64,000 nucleotides of DNA from Daphnia carinata (lineage: Eukaryota > Arthropoda > Branchiopoda > Diplostraca > Daphniidae). Shown here in pieces: positions 36,342-50,223 of the stretch (position 1 is its first letter; every line of letters begins with the position of its first letter). The DNA lies in NCBI RefSeq assembly GCF_022539665.2, contig NC_081336.1, forward strand, positions 3,100,001 to 3,164,000, written 5' to 3'. A program made the position numbers and the translations under genes. The notes beneath the pieces are model-generated. The model was not told the origin of the DNA. It was given only the letters and a program-made list of their open reading frames with translations, and did not search any database.

Positions 36342-37495
36342 AAAAAAAATGGCTATAATATCAATGCAAAGCAGGTGCCTTCCAAGAAGTTAATGCTCTT
36401 TAACGTTGTTATTGAATTTACAAAGAACAATTATCCGCGCAGCTTTTAACGTACAAACTCGAATAGAGAAGAGGCATACTAATTTATGTTTACAAGAGCA
36501 ATATTATTTCCAAATGTTGTTGTTGTGCTTAAAATGAAATCAAAACGACTGTCCAAGGACGCTGTTATCAGTTTTTAATCGTTGTCGATGCATTCGCTGT
36601 TTTCTTTTGTACACAGGGCGTGGCTTGTAAAACGCACAACTGCATCTGACCACAATTTTTCATTTCCCTTTACACCTGTTTGCGTCAAAATTTCTTCAGC
36701 GTTACGCCTGTGGATTCTATTTGACTTTTGCAAGGTCAAAAGCAATTTGGAACTATGGGAACAAATTACTTAGGCTAGACAAGTTCCCGGTTCTTTCTTG
36801 CTGTTTAGCCTTCGTTTGTCCTCGAGGCAAGCCTGAAGCTGTTTACTTGTTTCTTGTTTTCCCGTCGTCTACTACAGGAACCGAGCAAAATAATCACGTT
36901 GCGAATAACCGAAGGTCACGTTCTATAGAAACGACGAGAGAGCCGGCAGTGGAAAACATCCAATTGAAATTCAAAGAGGGATGTACGTAACCGGGAATGA
37001 GCCAAGCAGACGTGGCGAATGATAAGACTGAAACGCGACCAATGTTCTGTTGGTAAACAGTCGCCTCTGGCATGTTCAGGTAGGAAAAAAGGAGGTCTAG
37101 ATACATCGCCATCGCATAACTGTTTTCGCTGAAAAGCGTGTTGGATCGTCTTCGTTGTACTTCACCTCTCCAAAAAGAGTTATTGCTGTTAACAAGCTGG
37201 TGTTAATTATTCTACGTCAGTCTTTTAGTGGACACTAATTTATTATTGAGAAGATGGTACTCTTCTTTATTATTTCTTCATTTATAAAGTAGATGCAAGA
37301 AATTTATCATACCCAATGACCTTTCAAAATACCTGTTACTTCCATGTTGTATTAAAGTGTTTGAAGTGATTTGACATTGATATAATGATGAATTCTTTAG
37401 TAGCTCAATTAAAACTTTTTTATTTATTAATCATTCACGTGCTACTTTACATATACTTACAGGCAGCAGAACACTCTGCTCGAAACTTTGCTGCT
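36342..37495. other. Intergenic region, probable SLC25A42 5'UTR at its end
   Basis: No gene was recognised. An acceptor (CTTACAG at 37455-37461) precedes the coding start at 37496, so an untranslated upstream exon probably lies in this stretch. Confidence 0.4.
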
Positions 37496-39182
37496 ATGAG
37501 CCGATCAATGGAAGTGGACTTACGTATTGGTAACCCTGCACATACACTCCAAAGAATTCGAGCAATGGAATCCCCACCTGCACATGCCAAACCTACTACA
37601 GCTGAAAACACTTCAAATTCCTTATTGGTAACATTTTACTTCTAAATTTATTTGTTGTGTTTATGTTGTAGTAGGTGCATTGACATAAATTCATGATATG
37701 TGCTATCCTTTGAGATATGAGTATTATGTACCAATTGGGAGCTTATCAGGGATGGAAAATCCAAATTTCAATGGGCTTTTTTGTCTTCATTGTGCTCTTA
37801 TCAGCCATGTATCACAACAATCCCAGTTTTCTTACTCCGTCCAAGGTTCCTGAATGAAATGACTTGACCTCAATACTAGTTTGAAATTGTATTTATAGAT
37901 CAAAACTACTAGTCCAGCGATTCTGGCAAGCTTGACCGCTGGAGCTATGGCCGGTGCCCTAGCTAAGACGGTGATTGCCCCATTAGACAGAACAAAAATC
38001 ATTTTTCAGGTAATACAAAAAAAAATGTAATTGCGCAGTTCAAACTAAACTCGTTTCATCAAAGGTGACCAAAATGTCATTTAACGCCCGAGGAGCTCTT
38101 CGTTTCTTAATCAAAAGTTACAAAGAGGATGGTAAGCTGCTCCACCTATCGCTTTTAAACAAGAGACTCAATACCCGTTTTAAATTTCATGTAGGTTTGC
38201 TGAGTTTATGGCGAGGGAATTCGGCAACTATGGCCCGCATCGTTCCCTACGCTGCAATTCAGTTCACCGCACACGAACAGTGGAAACACTTTTTACACAC
38301 CGACAGACCAGAGTAAGCCATGTTTAAAACACCTGGTAGGTTTCCATTATATTTAACATTTCACATCGTCCATTAGAGCTCCAACAGGAATGCGATTTTT
38401 GGCTGGATCATTGGCAGGAGTGACGGCCCAATCGATAACGTATCCGCTGGACCTAGCACGAGCCAGAATGGCTGTAACTCACCGTGATATGTACGGTTCT
38501 ATAATCCAGGTCAGTATTCACAGTAACTAAGAAGAGTAACAAACAAACCGATAAAGTAATTCCCCATTTTGATCCACAGGTTTTTGTAAAGATGTGGCGA
38601 GCAGAAAGACCTAAAGCCTTCTACAAAGGTTTCACCCCTACTATATTGGGGGTCATCCCTTACGCCGGAGTCAGTTTTTGTACCTTCGAGAGTTTGAAAG
38701 TTAAACACAAAGGTATGTCACCATATTTCTCTTGATCACGATACTGTTATCATCTTGTTGAATTTGCCACAGAAATCACCGGAAGATCAGCACCCAATCC
38801 CCTCGAGAGATTGCTGTTTGGTGCACTGGCCGGCCTTTTCGGACAAACAGCTTCTTATCCTTTGGACATCGTGAGGCGACGGATGCAAACTTCGGGCCTG
38901 AACGGCTGCAGTTATCCGTACGACACCATTCGCGGGACCCTTCGCTACGTCTACAGGTAGGACACCCCTACGCTGATTTGAATTAGTATATTCATGTTGA
39001 GCATGCCGTGAATTTACAAAATCGTATCGTCCTTTAGAACGGAAGGGATCATCGGTGGACTGTACAAGGGCTTGTCGATGAATTGGATCAAAGGCCCGAT
39101 TGCCGTCGGCATCAGTTTCGCCACGTTCGACATCTGTCAGAACGCTTTGAAACAACTGTCCGTCTTCCGAGCAGCTCCGTAA
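37496..39182 (+). CDS. SLC25A42: Mitochondrial coenzyme A carrier
   Basis: Exons: 37496-37627, 37899-38009, 38065-38131, 38195-38312, 38377-38509, 38580-38712, 38773-38956 and 39038-39182 (340 residues). Six-helix inner-membrane carrier that exchanges CoA for adenine nucleotides. The three carrier signatures are clear: 'VIAPLDRTK', 'ITYPLDLAR' and 'ASYPLDIVR', each at the end of an odd-numbered helix. '[17 protein letters not shown]', '[10 protein letters not shown]' and '[20 protein letters not shown]' are typical of the SLC25A42 branch. Start: Met 37496 lies in the first coding exon just after the acceptor; a second Met follows four codons later. Confidence 0.92.
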
Positions 39183-42100
39183 ACCATGTAATCAAACGAA
39201 AGCTTGTTATGATTATCAACGTCCAGCCATTTTCTCGCCTTGAAAAACGTTTTCATTTGTTGTTGTAAAGCTTGTTGTTTTTTTTAAATTCTTATTTAGG
39301 GGGGGTGGTAATCTCTTACATGCCAACACAGAGTTTCGATTTCATGTTTGATATAGCGAGGTGATATTTTATGCAACAGTCACTTAAAAAAAAAGCCCAA
39401 ATTATCAGCAACGCGAAGACGAAGTCTTAACTTTGGACTCGCAAGATCTGCTTTATAGTACGTGTCTGTGTCAAAAGTCCATGTTGTGAGGGAAGTAAAG
39501 TTTGATAGTCGCTATTTTGACTTGCTCCTCCGGTTGCGTACAATTTTGCAGCGCCATGTAGAGTCTTAAAAACAAAACAAATTTAGTCTTGGACGTTGTG
39601 AATAATGCCAACTTAAATTTTTCCTTTTCTTTATTCTTCAGAAGAAATCCAGACAACGACGTAATAATGTATGATATTACATGCGCCTTTACGAGCTGAA
39701 TTTTCGTTTCGTAGTCGCCCACTTGTAGACCGTTTCTTTTTTAGGAAAAATGTCCTATGGGTCAGCAGAAGTGATTTCGTAGAAATCTTTCCATGTCGTA
39801 GCCGCATCGTTTTCTTGGGTTCAAAGCTTCCGTTTTCAACCTCCACTCTTTTTTAAAACAAAATCCCGGTCGATTTTCAATCGTAGACTTAGGTGTCAAA
39901 CGTGTCTCGTTTTCTTACTCGTTTAACAATATCTTCCACATCTATCCCGCTTTTTTTTTCAAATATTGTAAGTCGTCCGACTCTTTGAAACATCCGCTCA
40001 ACTTAAAAAGAAATGCAAACAAATTCGATAATACTATGAAAGTAAAACGATAAACATTTTAATTCGTCTGTGTCACACATGTACCACACCACACATCACT
40101 GTATAGTGTGTCAATTTAGCTGTCCTCTCCAGAAGATTTATTTGATTTATTCCTAAATTCCCGGTAGTGATTTTTTTTGGGTATGTTAGACACGTGCATT
40201 GGTGATCAAAATGTTTTCCTGTTTTTTTCCCCTTATTTAAGTTACAAAAATTGCAGACTTTTTGACATATATTTTAGACGACCGTGATATCATGTAATTT
40301 AAAAACACAGAGTGAGAGAGTTTTGAGATTTAAGAGAAAAAAGAAAGAAATACATGCTGTTGAGAATCTTTTCAATTGGAATAGAGACGCTACACTAAGT
40401 TGAAAAAATAAGGAAAATAATGACCGATTTTTCTCGTGACACTCAAACGCGATAGTTGCTGGATTGTTTTCTTCTTTTGACGCGGAAAAAAGTCTCGTCT
40501 TTCAGTCGATCCCCGCTCGTTATCGTCCGTAGAGTTTACTTTATAGTTGCGGAAGTTCTAAAGAAAAAAAATCTATTTACATAACCTTTGTGCTAAGAGT
40601 TTTCTCTTTTCTTTTCATTTTTGTTACGTAAACGATAATGGCATCCCTAGTTAAATGGCAAGCTCGTTATAGACAGACTTCGTTTTTCTGTCAGATCACA
40701 AACGAATTTGACTTTGGCGGCCGCTATCTTGGTGTATCGAACCGGTTACATACCCTCCGCAAATCCGTTGAAAAACGATCGGTGCAGACGCACACGCCGT
40801 TCGAATTTCGCGAATTGAAATCGCGTGCCGTTTAGAATCCTAAATGAAGAGCAAAAATACTCTTGGCCGTCTGATATCTCTTAAACTGTCACAGCGTAGC
40901 TATTGATAAAGTTGAGCGTACCACGTCATTGCGTTTCATTTGAATCTAAGAGAATCATTTAGCATTTGCGGTAGTGATGTTTTAATCGGCAAACGAGGTT
41001 TTCATTCGTATAAGTTATTTCTGTCCCTACGTCCATTAAAATCTCGCGTTCAAATATATGATACCCCCTAAAAGATTCCTTTCAATGTTAGACCCTAAAG
41101 TAATCGGAATCTCGTACTTGGTCCTGTTGTCCTTGTCATACGACTAATACCCGGCCAAAGTTTTTCGTTTTTTTTTCCCTTATGCACATCTGCATTCAAG
41201 CGTAATATTGCGTATGCAGATTGTATGCGAGCTGACATAGCAAGTAGAGCTGCAATGCATATCAGTTTCCTTTAGGTAATTGGATCAATTTTTTTTTCCT
41301 CCCTCCCCTTTCACTCTACTCTCGTATTTTCTCCTCATTTGTCGCGCTAATTAAACTGTGCAGGAATTCGATTACTGTTCATCAATGGCGTAGATCCGTG
41401 TCAAAAATGGGGGAACGTATGGGCCCAAATGAAAACGCTCCGCCTGTTTGTGTCATTTCGCTTTCCCACGTCATTTTCTGCCCCTCTTCAACTTTACCTC
41501 GTACGAAAATGGCGTGGGAGAAACTATAAAAGACTAATCCATCCAATATCAAAATAATGATGTGATTATGTCCTCTCTTCGTTTTCAAGTATCAAAAATT
41601 TACGTTTCGATTTCCCATGCCTGTGTCGTTGCGGCCGTTCTTTATCGGCTGCATTTTTCTAAACAAATTGGGAGGAGTTCTTAGCCTTCTCTCGATCGTA
41701 ACTCTTGCTCCGTCCTATTTCTTTCTTCTCATTAGAAATAGAGAAAATTGCGACTCGAGAGACGTATGAAATCCTCCTTAATAAGGACAGTCTTGTTCCT
41801 CCTCGTTGAAATAGTTTAGAAAACGAAAGTCATGTAGATAGGATTGGATAAAACGGAGCTGCGCAGGAACCGATATTGAAAGAAGAAACTCTCAAATCAG
41901 GTGGCATTTAGCAAGCGAAGGGCGCCAAAGAGAAAAACGTGGATTATTTAAAAAACTTATCGCGTGTTTGATTGACGTGGTCTTATAGTTCAGGAGGATC
42001 CAAGAAGTTGCGTTCAAACATGAATGTGTAAGGAAGGAAAAAAGTTGATAGGGACCTGTCGTTACCATAACATCTCTTTCGAAATGCCATAAAATTCGTG

Positions 42101-42205
42101 AAATGGGGGTTGAACAGTTAATTCATTTATTGTCGCTTGTATACAAAGCACGGGGATAATGGGAGGTCTATAAGGTGAATGGCATAGTCATCACGTGTTC
42201 TCATT
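39183..42205. other. 3-kb intergenic region, no gene seen
   Basis: This separates two convergent genes. It has AT-rich sequence and short T/A tracts. An open frame at 40638-40835 has no domain or splice support. Confidence 0.4.
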
Positions 42206-45200
42206 TTAATTCTCAAGGAGAATCAAAAGAAGGTCGTTCATTGTGATGCTGTTCTTTTTAGACAAGTCGTGGCTACGTTTGTCCGTCGATCCCGTCTCGT
42301 TGATCTGATGACCTTTGATAAAAGAAAATGAATGAATGACCGTTTCATATAAAAAATACACAAAAAAAAAACAACTCAGGGATCTAAATTGCTATGATTG
42401 CGTAAACTGCGGCTCTTACCTCCTTGGACGGACGGCGGTGATCGATGGCGATCGATAGTTAAAAAATTCAGGAGCTTTTGGGCTGGTTTGTGCGTCGCGT
42501 CGAGAGATAGAGAGTCGATTAACAAAGAGATTGCCTCATCCAAATTGTGCCTGTAACAACTGCATTCGTTTTGAAAAAAAGAAAAAGGGACAATTTCAAA
42601 CGTTTTTTCGTCAATGAAAACAGTGAAATTTTATAGTTACATGTTGATGACGGCCAAATTGTATCGAGCGTGAACGTGTCTAAAATGCACGGCCAGCGCT
42701 TGCAGGAAATGTCTTTCGGCTTCATCGACCAACTGTTTGCGTTCTATATCGGTAGCCGGACCCGCTGAACGGCCTAGTAGCAACGTTCCCAAGTTATTGT
42801 GAGCGCTCGAATAGCTCGGCCATAACCTAGCAATTACAAATCCAAACTTGTTTGTTATCGTTAGCCCTTATTATAATTACCACAACAACTAAGAGGGGAG
42901 AGCGTGTGCCTAGAGCAAGTTGCAAAACGATATTGCGGGGCTCCATGTTCTGCTCGTTTGGAAATTTTATTTGAAAACGCCTCTTTCAGGGACGTTCTAT
43001 TCTCGGGGGTTTTATTAGTGAAAACAGCTCGATCGGCCCGATATATAATTACTGGATGGCTCGACGATAGTGAAGCATCGCTTGATCCCAGTCGCCTAAA
43101 TCTCTTTGAAGATTGGCGTAATTGTAGTGGATTTTGGCGTTGTGCGGCATTGTTCTCAATCCGGAACTGTGGAAAATAACATGTCAAATGCCATCAATTG
43201 TCATGGCATGCCATCAATTGTCATGTTGGTCTTATTTTATTGACATTCAAATGCTTACGAGAAGAGTGTCTTCCTGGAACTCCATTCCTCATTACGGACA
43301 AGTGTCTTGGTTAGCAACGAAGTGGCTGTGACCACTGTCGAAATGACGATCAATCGCCTCATTAATTTTGGCCAGCAAAGTTCTCCTTCCGTCCTGCCGG
43401 ATCGTTTGATCTTTTGAATCAATCCCGCCCGAGCCATCCCTTGATTGACGTCGCCAACGTTTTCCGTTATTATTAGCAAGTTGTCCAGTCCGTGCCCGAC
43501 GAGCAAACAGAACCCCAAACTTGTCTCCGGCAAGTTTTCAAATCATAACGAGAACAAACGAAATTGCACGTAAAGCAAAACACGTAATTGCGAGAACATG
43601 TTCACTTCGAACCTGGGCATGTAGAGCAGCCGTTCTGCTACGACGAACCCGACAGCGTAGAAGAGATTGGAACAAGGGACCATCGGAATAGTCATGACTA
43701 ACAAGCTCCAAATGACGATTTTCTATCCAAAATACAATCAAAATGAATAATGAACGTACAAGTATTGACCTACGTTTTCAGTCAGTTGAATAATTTAGTT
43801 CACGTTGCTTCGATTGAATGCGACGACGGCCACGAGAGCGACGCACGTGTAGAATAAAAGCGAGAGAGCGTTTCTCCCGTCCGACCAGCTCACGATAGCC
43901 GGAATGGAGCCCGTCTGCCAATCGTAGCTCAAACTGACGGGGGCCAACAGCAATCCCATATTGACAACGGGCAGGTAGAGTAAACTTAATACCCTGTATC
44001 AGCGTGCGTAAAATCAAATTCATCTGTCAGGAAAAATAATGCCGTATGTTGCCCACCCAACGTCACCTCGTTAAAAAATGATGGGAAAGAGCCAACGGAT
44101 TGTCCTGATCGGAAAAGGTGGGCAGCTGTCCGTTGAGTATCGAGACTCTCCACAAAGTCAGTGCGATGATCTGGAGAATTCAATGTAATTTCAATGTAAT
44201 TTGAAAAAAAAACGAACATGGAAAAGTCGACATCGTTTAAAGGTCGTAATGATTTTTTTAGCTTAGTCTGAAATTTTTTATTTGAAGGTTCAAAAGCCTT
44301 CAATTATCTATGATATTAAACATGTATACCGCTATGCCAGTGCCAGTGAATCGGTGAAATTGGCTGATTTTCCAGCATGTCACGGGCGATGAATCCGGAG
44401 CAGGGCGGGTCCGTTTATCCTCCAATCTAAAATGCGTGTAATCGGATTTTTAACCTTCATTTTCGAATCCGAAGCTATTATTATTTATTCTATTCTTTTT
44501 TTATAATGTTCCATGAAAATAATTCCGTAAAGATCCCCACCCAGTAATAAAAAACGCCGTTCTTCCCTTTAGCAATTTAAACAAATTAGAAAGCCGATTG
44601 AAAAGAAATCAAGCTGACTTGTAATGGGAAGTGGTGGTGACGTCAAAGATTAAAGCGACAGGCAGAGCGGCTATGCCGTGCTCTTTGGCCGTCAGTGACG
44701 CCCAGCCTAAAATCACGCTCGACGCCCAGCGAAAGCATTGACGACCGGCACGGAACTCCTCGCCTCCTTCCATCAACCTAAAGGGTGTAATCGAGTTACG
44801 TAAGAAATCGATATGCTCAGCGGAAAACCGCACATTATCAGACGAGGATAAATCACTTGAATTCCAAACGATAGACGTCGTCATGGAGAAATCTACTTCC
44901 ACCTTTAGGTATCACATACATTCGCCCTCATAATAGCGCACTCCTCTTACGCCTAATAGGCATTACCTGTGATAGCAAGAGAACGACAAAAGGAAGAAAA
45001 GCGTGGCGAGGATATCCGCACGGCCTACAATTCCAGCGACCTACGTCAAAGTAAACGTCAAAATGATTTTTTTAATCACATTTTTTTGTTTGGAATAGAA
45101 TATAATTACGGCTTCCGTATGGATAGAATGAATTGCAAAGAGACTGGCACTCATTAAACTTGTGCGCAAAGTTGTTTGCAGTCGATGTCGGCAAATCCGC

Positions 45201-45657
45201 GCGAAGGTGATTATGACGGCGCCGTGGAGTGCGACGTTAACGACGTGATACCCGAAAGGATTGAACCCACCGACGAGGTAATTCCATCTTGAAAAAAATT
45301 GTGAAATCTCTCTTGAGCTAGCTGTCTTTTTCGATCATAAATCCAAGGAAAGTCGGGCAAGCTGTTGGATTTTTACCTGAACGACAGCACCGTTAGAGGG
45401 CGATAAGATTTATGGCTTTTGACGTCGGAAAGAGCTGTTCCCCAGAAATCGTTGGACCAAATGCTGCTTTTGCTTGTTCCCCTACCGTCAGTAGCACCTC
45501 CTCCGCTGGATGTGACATCTTCGTTATACCTGATGGCACTGAGATCGTCGTGGACGAAATCGCCGCCTAGCGAATTGGCGAACACCAAACAGCCCATCAA
45601 TAAAGGTAGAGAGTAATACAGCCGGCTTTCGGAAGCCGGAAGCTGATCGGCACTCAT
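42206..45657 (-). CDS. TMTC-family protein O-mannosyltransferase (transmembrane + TPR)
   Basis: Thirteen minus-strand exons: 45657-45377, 45287-45110, 45040-44967, 44777-44619, 44426-44330, 44170-44067, 43993-43804, 43722-43613, 43519-43259, 43166-43053, 42826-42641, 42550-42420 and 42312-42206 (663 residues). ER membrane enzymes of this family O-mannosylate cadherins and related proteins. Visible: the luminal acidic motif 'GDFVHDDLSAI', 'SNDFWGT', 'SHKSYRPLTVLSFRWNY', 'HTEAVAGIVGRADILATLFFLLSF', 'LTAKEHGIAAL', 'SLSYDWQTGSIP', '[23 protein letters not shown]', then a few TPR units ('NAKIHYNYANLQRDLGDWDQ', 'SSAHNNLGTLLLG', 'ARYNLAVINM'). The TPR part is much shorter than in vertebrate TMTC1-4. 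Which subtype is uncertain. Confidence 0.88.
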
Positions 45658-47072
45658 CGTGTGTCCGGATCATGAACTACGATCACTTCACTTGCCAATC
45701 GCGTTCGTTAAAAAAAAAGATAAATATGAAATGTGAACCGGTGTGCGGACTGTTGCCAACTGCTGGAGCGTCCACTCCATCAGCTGGAGTCATTCTACGT
45801 TTGACTGCTATTGCTATACGATGATATGGTACAACACACACAAATGCATTACCTTTCGCATTCCTTCTGACGAGGCGTTCGTGACGGCGCCTGCGTCTTA
45901 GACTACAAATGCCCTTCTTGTCTTTTTTCTTTTGGCTTTTCATTTTTTTCATTTCTTTTATTTTTGTTTAAATCAGCGATCGTTATACTCTCTTTTTTTT
46001 TAAATTTATTTTGCAGTTTCAACATTTCACATGACTATCAGCCGACCAAGTGAGGCGTCTTAATGCGCCATTGATTTTTTTTTTGTTGGCGAAGTCATCG
46101 TGTCCGATGATCCTTTACGAGGTACAAGCAGTACATCAACTCGTTACGTACCATCCAAGTTGCGTTTGAAATGGAAAATGGCAATGAAATGCAGTCGAGC
46201 ACGAGTGACGACTGAGCTTAACCTCCCACGCCAGTCATTCGCCTTTCTGTGTAATCTCATATCTAATACTAGCGTCAAATTGAAAATTGCTAGTGCAACA
46301 AATTAAATTGCAGAGCTCGTTCTGTTCGAATTTGGTTCCGAATCTCAATTGAATGCGACTGGATTCTAGAAAATTCCTTTATTTCTTTTTAGTTGAAATT
46401 TTTTTGCTTGATCGCTTTTACTGATCACGTTTAAAGTCCACGCACTTGAATGTCGGCTTTTGATGTCATGATTTCTGTATATACCACAAGAACCAGCCGA
46501 GAAGTAATCGCAGTTCGGGTCGTTCAAGCGGCATTCAATTCGATCCACTCAAAACTCTGCTGTCTCATTTCTTTTTCTTTCCGATTCTATGGTTCGAATC
46601 AAAGAGTCTACATCGCCATCAATGCTTGTATTTTTTCGTTTTGACGTATAGCTACGACCGTTCTATCCATTTCACCGTAAATAATTCTTTGGTAACGATC
46701 TCCCCTCAACCAATATTTTGAAAAATGATTCCCTCCTTGTTTCCTTTATATTTAATGAATTTTTTTTTTACTTATTCTTTGATCGACTTTTTATCAATAA
46801 ATTTTTTATCGTGGTAGCTTTTAAGCAGCTAAAATCTGTAGGTAGAGGAAACGTGGTTCATTATTCCAGCTTCTGTAGTAGTTGGATAGTGTGTAAAAAT
46901 AAAAAATAAAATATCTATTTTCCACAGCCTCCTCAAGATGGCGTTACTGAAGGAGCAAATTTTATCGTGCAGAAAATTGGTGGCAACTGCACGGGCCTTT
47001 AATGGCAAACTAGTCTAGCAGACGTGTGTGAATTTTGACAACACGTGGTTTGATCGTGAAACAACACGAACC
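45658..47072. other. Intergenic region between divergent TMTC and PWP2 genes
   Basis: No gene was recognised. It should hold two divergent promoters; no clear TATA box was seen for either. Confidence 0.4.
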
Positions 47073-50000
47073 ATGCGTTTCTCTTACAAATTTTCCCAGT
47101 TATTGGGAACAGTTTATCGAAAAGGAAATATAATATTTTCACAAAATGGTGACAGTGTTCTCGCACCAGTGGGCAACAAAATATCAATCTACGACCTGAA
47201 AAACAATAAATCAGAGACTCTGCCGATTGAGAGTCGATTCAATTATACAGCCATCGCATTGTCACCTAACGGTGTAATTTTGATAGCTATTAACGAAGAT
47301 GGTGAGGCGGATGTAATCAGTCTTCTCAACAAGATCATCATTCACAAATTTCGCTTCAATCGCCCAATATTGGCTGTAAAGTTCAGTCCAAATGGCAAGT
47401 TTTTTGCACTCACAAAAGAAAATGATTTATTGGTCTATCATTCTCCCGGAACAAAAAGAGAATACAATCCCTTTGTGTTGGAAAGGACATTTCATGGTTT
47501 TTTTGATGAAACAACCTGCCTTGATTGGTCCTCAGACTCAAGATTCCTGATAGTTGGATCCAAAGATATGTCTGCACGGGTTTTTTCGATACAAAGAATT
47601 TTGCATTTCAAGAAATTCCTTTTGGGTGGCCATACTGATGCTGTTGTTGGTTGTTTCTTTGAACGGGATTCCATGGATGCTTACACAGTTGCCAAAAATG
47701 GATCAGTGTCAATTTGGGAGTTCAGCCATGACATAGATAGTCTAAAAAAAGATGGAGGTACTGGCTTTGGTTAATGATTTGTAAATGTTCTTAAGTATTC
47801 TAAGATTTTTTCCTTCAGAGCTTCCTGAGAAAAAGGCTTCCGAAACTGAAGGTGCTGAACAAATGGAAGAAGAAGACCTTGAAGAAGGTGATGATCCTAC
47901 AGATTCTAAGAGCAAATCAAAGGAGGATGAAAAAGAAGAAAAGGAAAATTATTTCTACAAGCGATTGGCCAGGCACTTTGTTTCAGACACATTCAAAGGA
48001 GAGAAAGGAGTTTCAATGTTCAACATCACTCTGACTTCTGCTGCTTATATGCCGTCCACCAAATTGCTAGTCACGGGTTATAGCCACGGCGCCTTTTTGT
48101 TGCATGAGATGCCTGAAGTCAACCTCATCCATTCATTGAAAATATCCAATCAGCATATCAGCTCTATTGCCATCAATCCGACTGGAGACTGGATCGCTCT
48201 CGGCTGTGCTGATATGGGCCAGCTTTTGGTCTGGGAATGGCAGAGTGAAACTTATGTTATGAAACAGCAGGGACATTTTGACACGATGAGCGCAGTTGCC
48301 TATTCCCCGGATGGATCATACTTGGCTACTGGAGGTCGAGATTCCAAAGTTAAAGGTATTAACTTTGCATGCATGAAGCTTGTATAACCAATCATTACAT
48401 TTAAATTCAAACACTAGTGTGGGATACCAATACTGGTTTTTCGTTTGTGACGTTTACCGAACACACATCGACGATCACGGGTGTTGCATTTACTCAGACG
48501 GGTCGAGCACTGCTGTCATCTTCGCTGGATGGTACAGTCAGAGCGTTCGATATGGCTAGATACAGAAATTTTCGAACATTTACGTCGCCCAAACCTGCAC
48601 AGTTTTCCTGTTTGTCTATTGACGTTAGCGGTGACTTGGTCGCAGCTGGTGCACAGGACACATTTGACGTCTATCTGTGGTCACTTCAAACAGGCAAATT
48701 GCTGGAAGTGTTGAGGTAATATATGACCTCATCTTGGTTTAGATTAAAAACATCTCTTTAACCTTGCTTTTTTTTTAGCGGTCATGAAGGACCAGTGAGC
48801 AGTTTGTGTTTCAGTCCTAGTCCCTCAAGCAGTCTGTTGGTGAGTGTGTCATGGGACAAAACGTTGCGAATCTGGGATGCCGTTTCTTCGGCCGCGTCGC
48901 TTACTCGCGAGACTGTCAACTTGACTTCAGATGGATTAGCAGTTTGCTTCCGACCTGACGGAAAACAAGTGGCTGTGGCAACGTTAGATGGACACATATC
49001 CATCTTTGATCCACTGCAGGTGTTAAAATTCAACAAAATATTGTTTATTTGATTTTGTTTCAATATCAATTCCTTGTGCAGGCGACTCAATTGCTAACGA
49101 TTGAAGGACGCAATGATTTAGGCAGTGGGAAATCTGACACTGATTCTGTTACTGCAAAGAAAAATTTGCAGGGGAAAGCGTTCAATACCCTTTGTTACAC
49201 GGCCGATGGCGAATGCTTGCTAGCGGCTGGGCAATCTAAAAACATTTGCATCTATCAGGTACTACTATTCTAGAGCAAAAGCTAGAATTTGAAACTGGTT
49301 ATTAATTGTGTTCTTTCATATCAGGTGATGGAAAAGATTCTGGTTAAAAAGTACGAAATTACACAAAATCGTTCACTGGATGGGATGGACGATATCATCA
49401 ATCGTAAGAAAATGACTGAATTTGGCAATATGGCTTTGGTTGAAGAACGTGAAGATCGTCACAACGGCCCGGTTGCTCTGCGTCTTCCTGGTGTCCGTTC
49501 AGGAGACATGGCCTCACGATCCTTCAAACCAGAAGTCCGTGTTTCACAGTTACAGTTTTCGCCAAATGGTAAAACCTCCAGTTAAGTTCGGATAGTCTTA
49601 AAAATCAACCTGTTTCTTGTTATTTAGGGCGGGCTTTTGCTGCCACAACCACAGAAGGACTACTTGTCTATTCTCTCGATACCAACCTCGTCTTTGAGCC
49701 TTTTGATTTATCAGAAGACATCACTCCAAAGACCATCCGGAACGCCCTAAAATCTAAGGACTATAGCCGCTCGTTTGTTATGGCCCTGAAACTCAATGAG
49801 GCTAAATTAACGAGAGAGGTGTATGAAACGATACCGCCTGATTCAATTGCCATTGTAGTCCAAACGCTGCCCTCTTCGTATGTCGAACGCGTCCTAGGAT
49901 TCATTGTCAATCAAATGGACACCACACCTCATATCGAGTTCCACCTCAAGTGGATGGTTGCCATCTTCTACGAACATGGTACCATCCTGCAGCAAAGGAC

Positions 50001-50223
50001 ACCTTCCACTGTGTCTGTCCTTCGCTCGATCCAGAAGACAGTGGGTCGCAAATTCGAGGATCTTTCCAAGATCTGCCAACACAATCGTTACACTCTTCAG
50101 TACCTTTTAGCCCTAGGTGGTACCGCCCAAAAGCGAACAGTGGGTAGTATAATGAGCATCGAAGATGGGGATGAAGAAGATTCAGATGAGGATGAAGGAA
50201 TGGATGAAGAAATGGAAACGTAA
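47073..50223 (+). CDS. PWP2: Periodic tryptophan protein 2 (U3 snoRNP / SSU processome)
   Basis: Exons: 47073-47757, 47819-48355, 48418-48715, 48779-49019, 49082-49258, 49325-49568 and 49628-50223 (925 residues). Nucleolar WD40 protein of the UtpB complex, needed for 18S rRNA processing. It shows tandem beta-propellers: 'FSQLLGTVYRKGNIIFSQNG', 'ALSPNGVILIAINEDGEA', 'DETTCLDWSSDSRFLIVGSK', an acidic linker ('EEEDLEEGDDP'), 'MSAVAYSPDGSYLATGGRDS', 'VSWDKTLRIWDAVS', then the PWP2 C-terminal helical region ('AIVVQTLPSSYVERVLGFI') and an acidic tail ending 'MDEEMET'. Length matches the family. Introns are 60-70 bp and GT-AG. Confidence 0.93.

Noticed and set aside
46584-46604. GGTTCGAATC, tRNA B-box-like
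   Set aside because: No A-box or cloverleaf-forming arms at the right distance.
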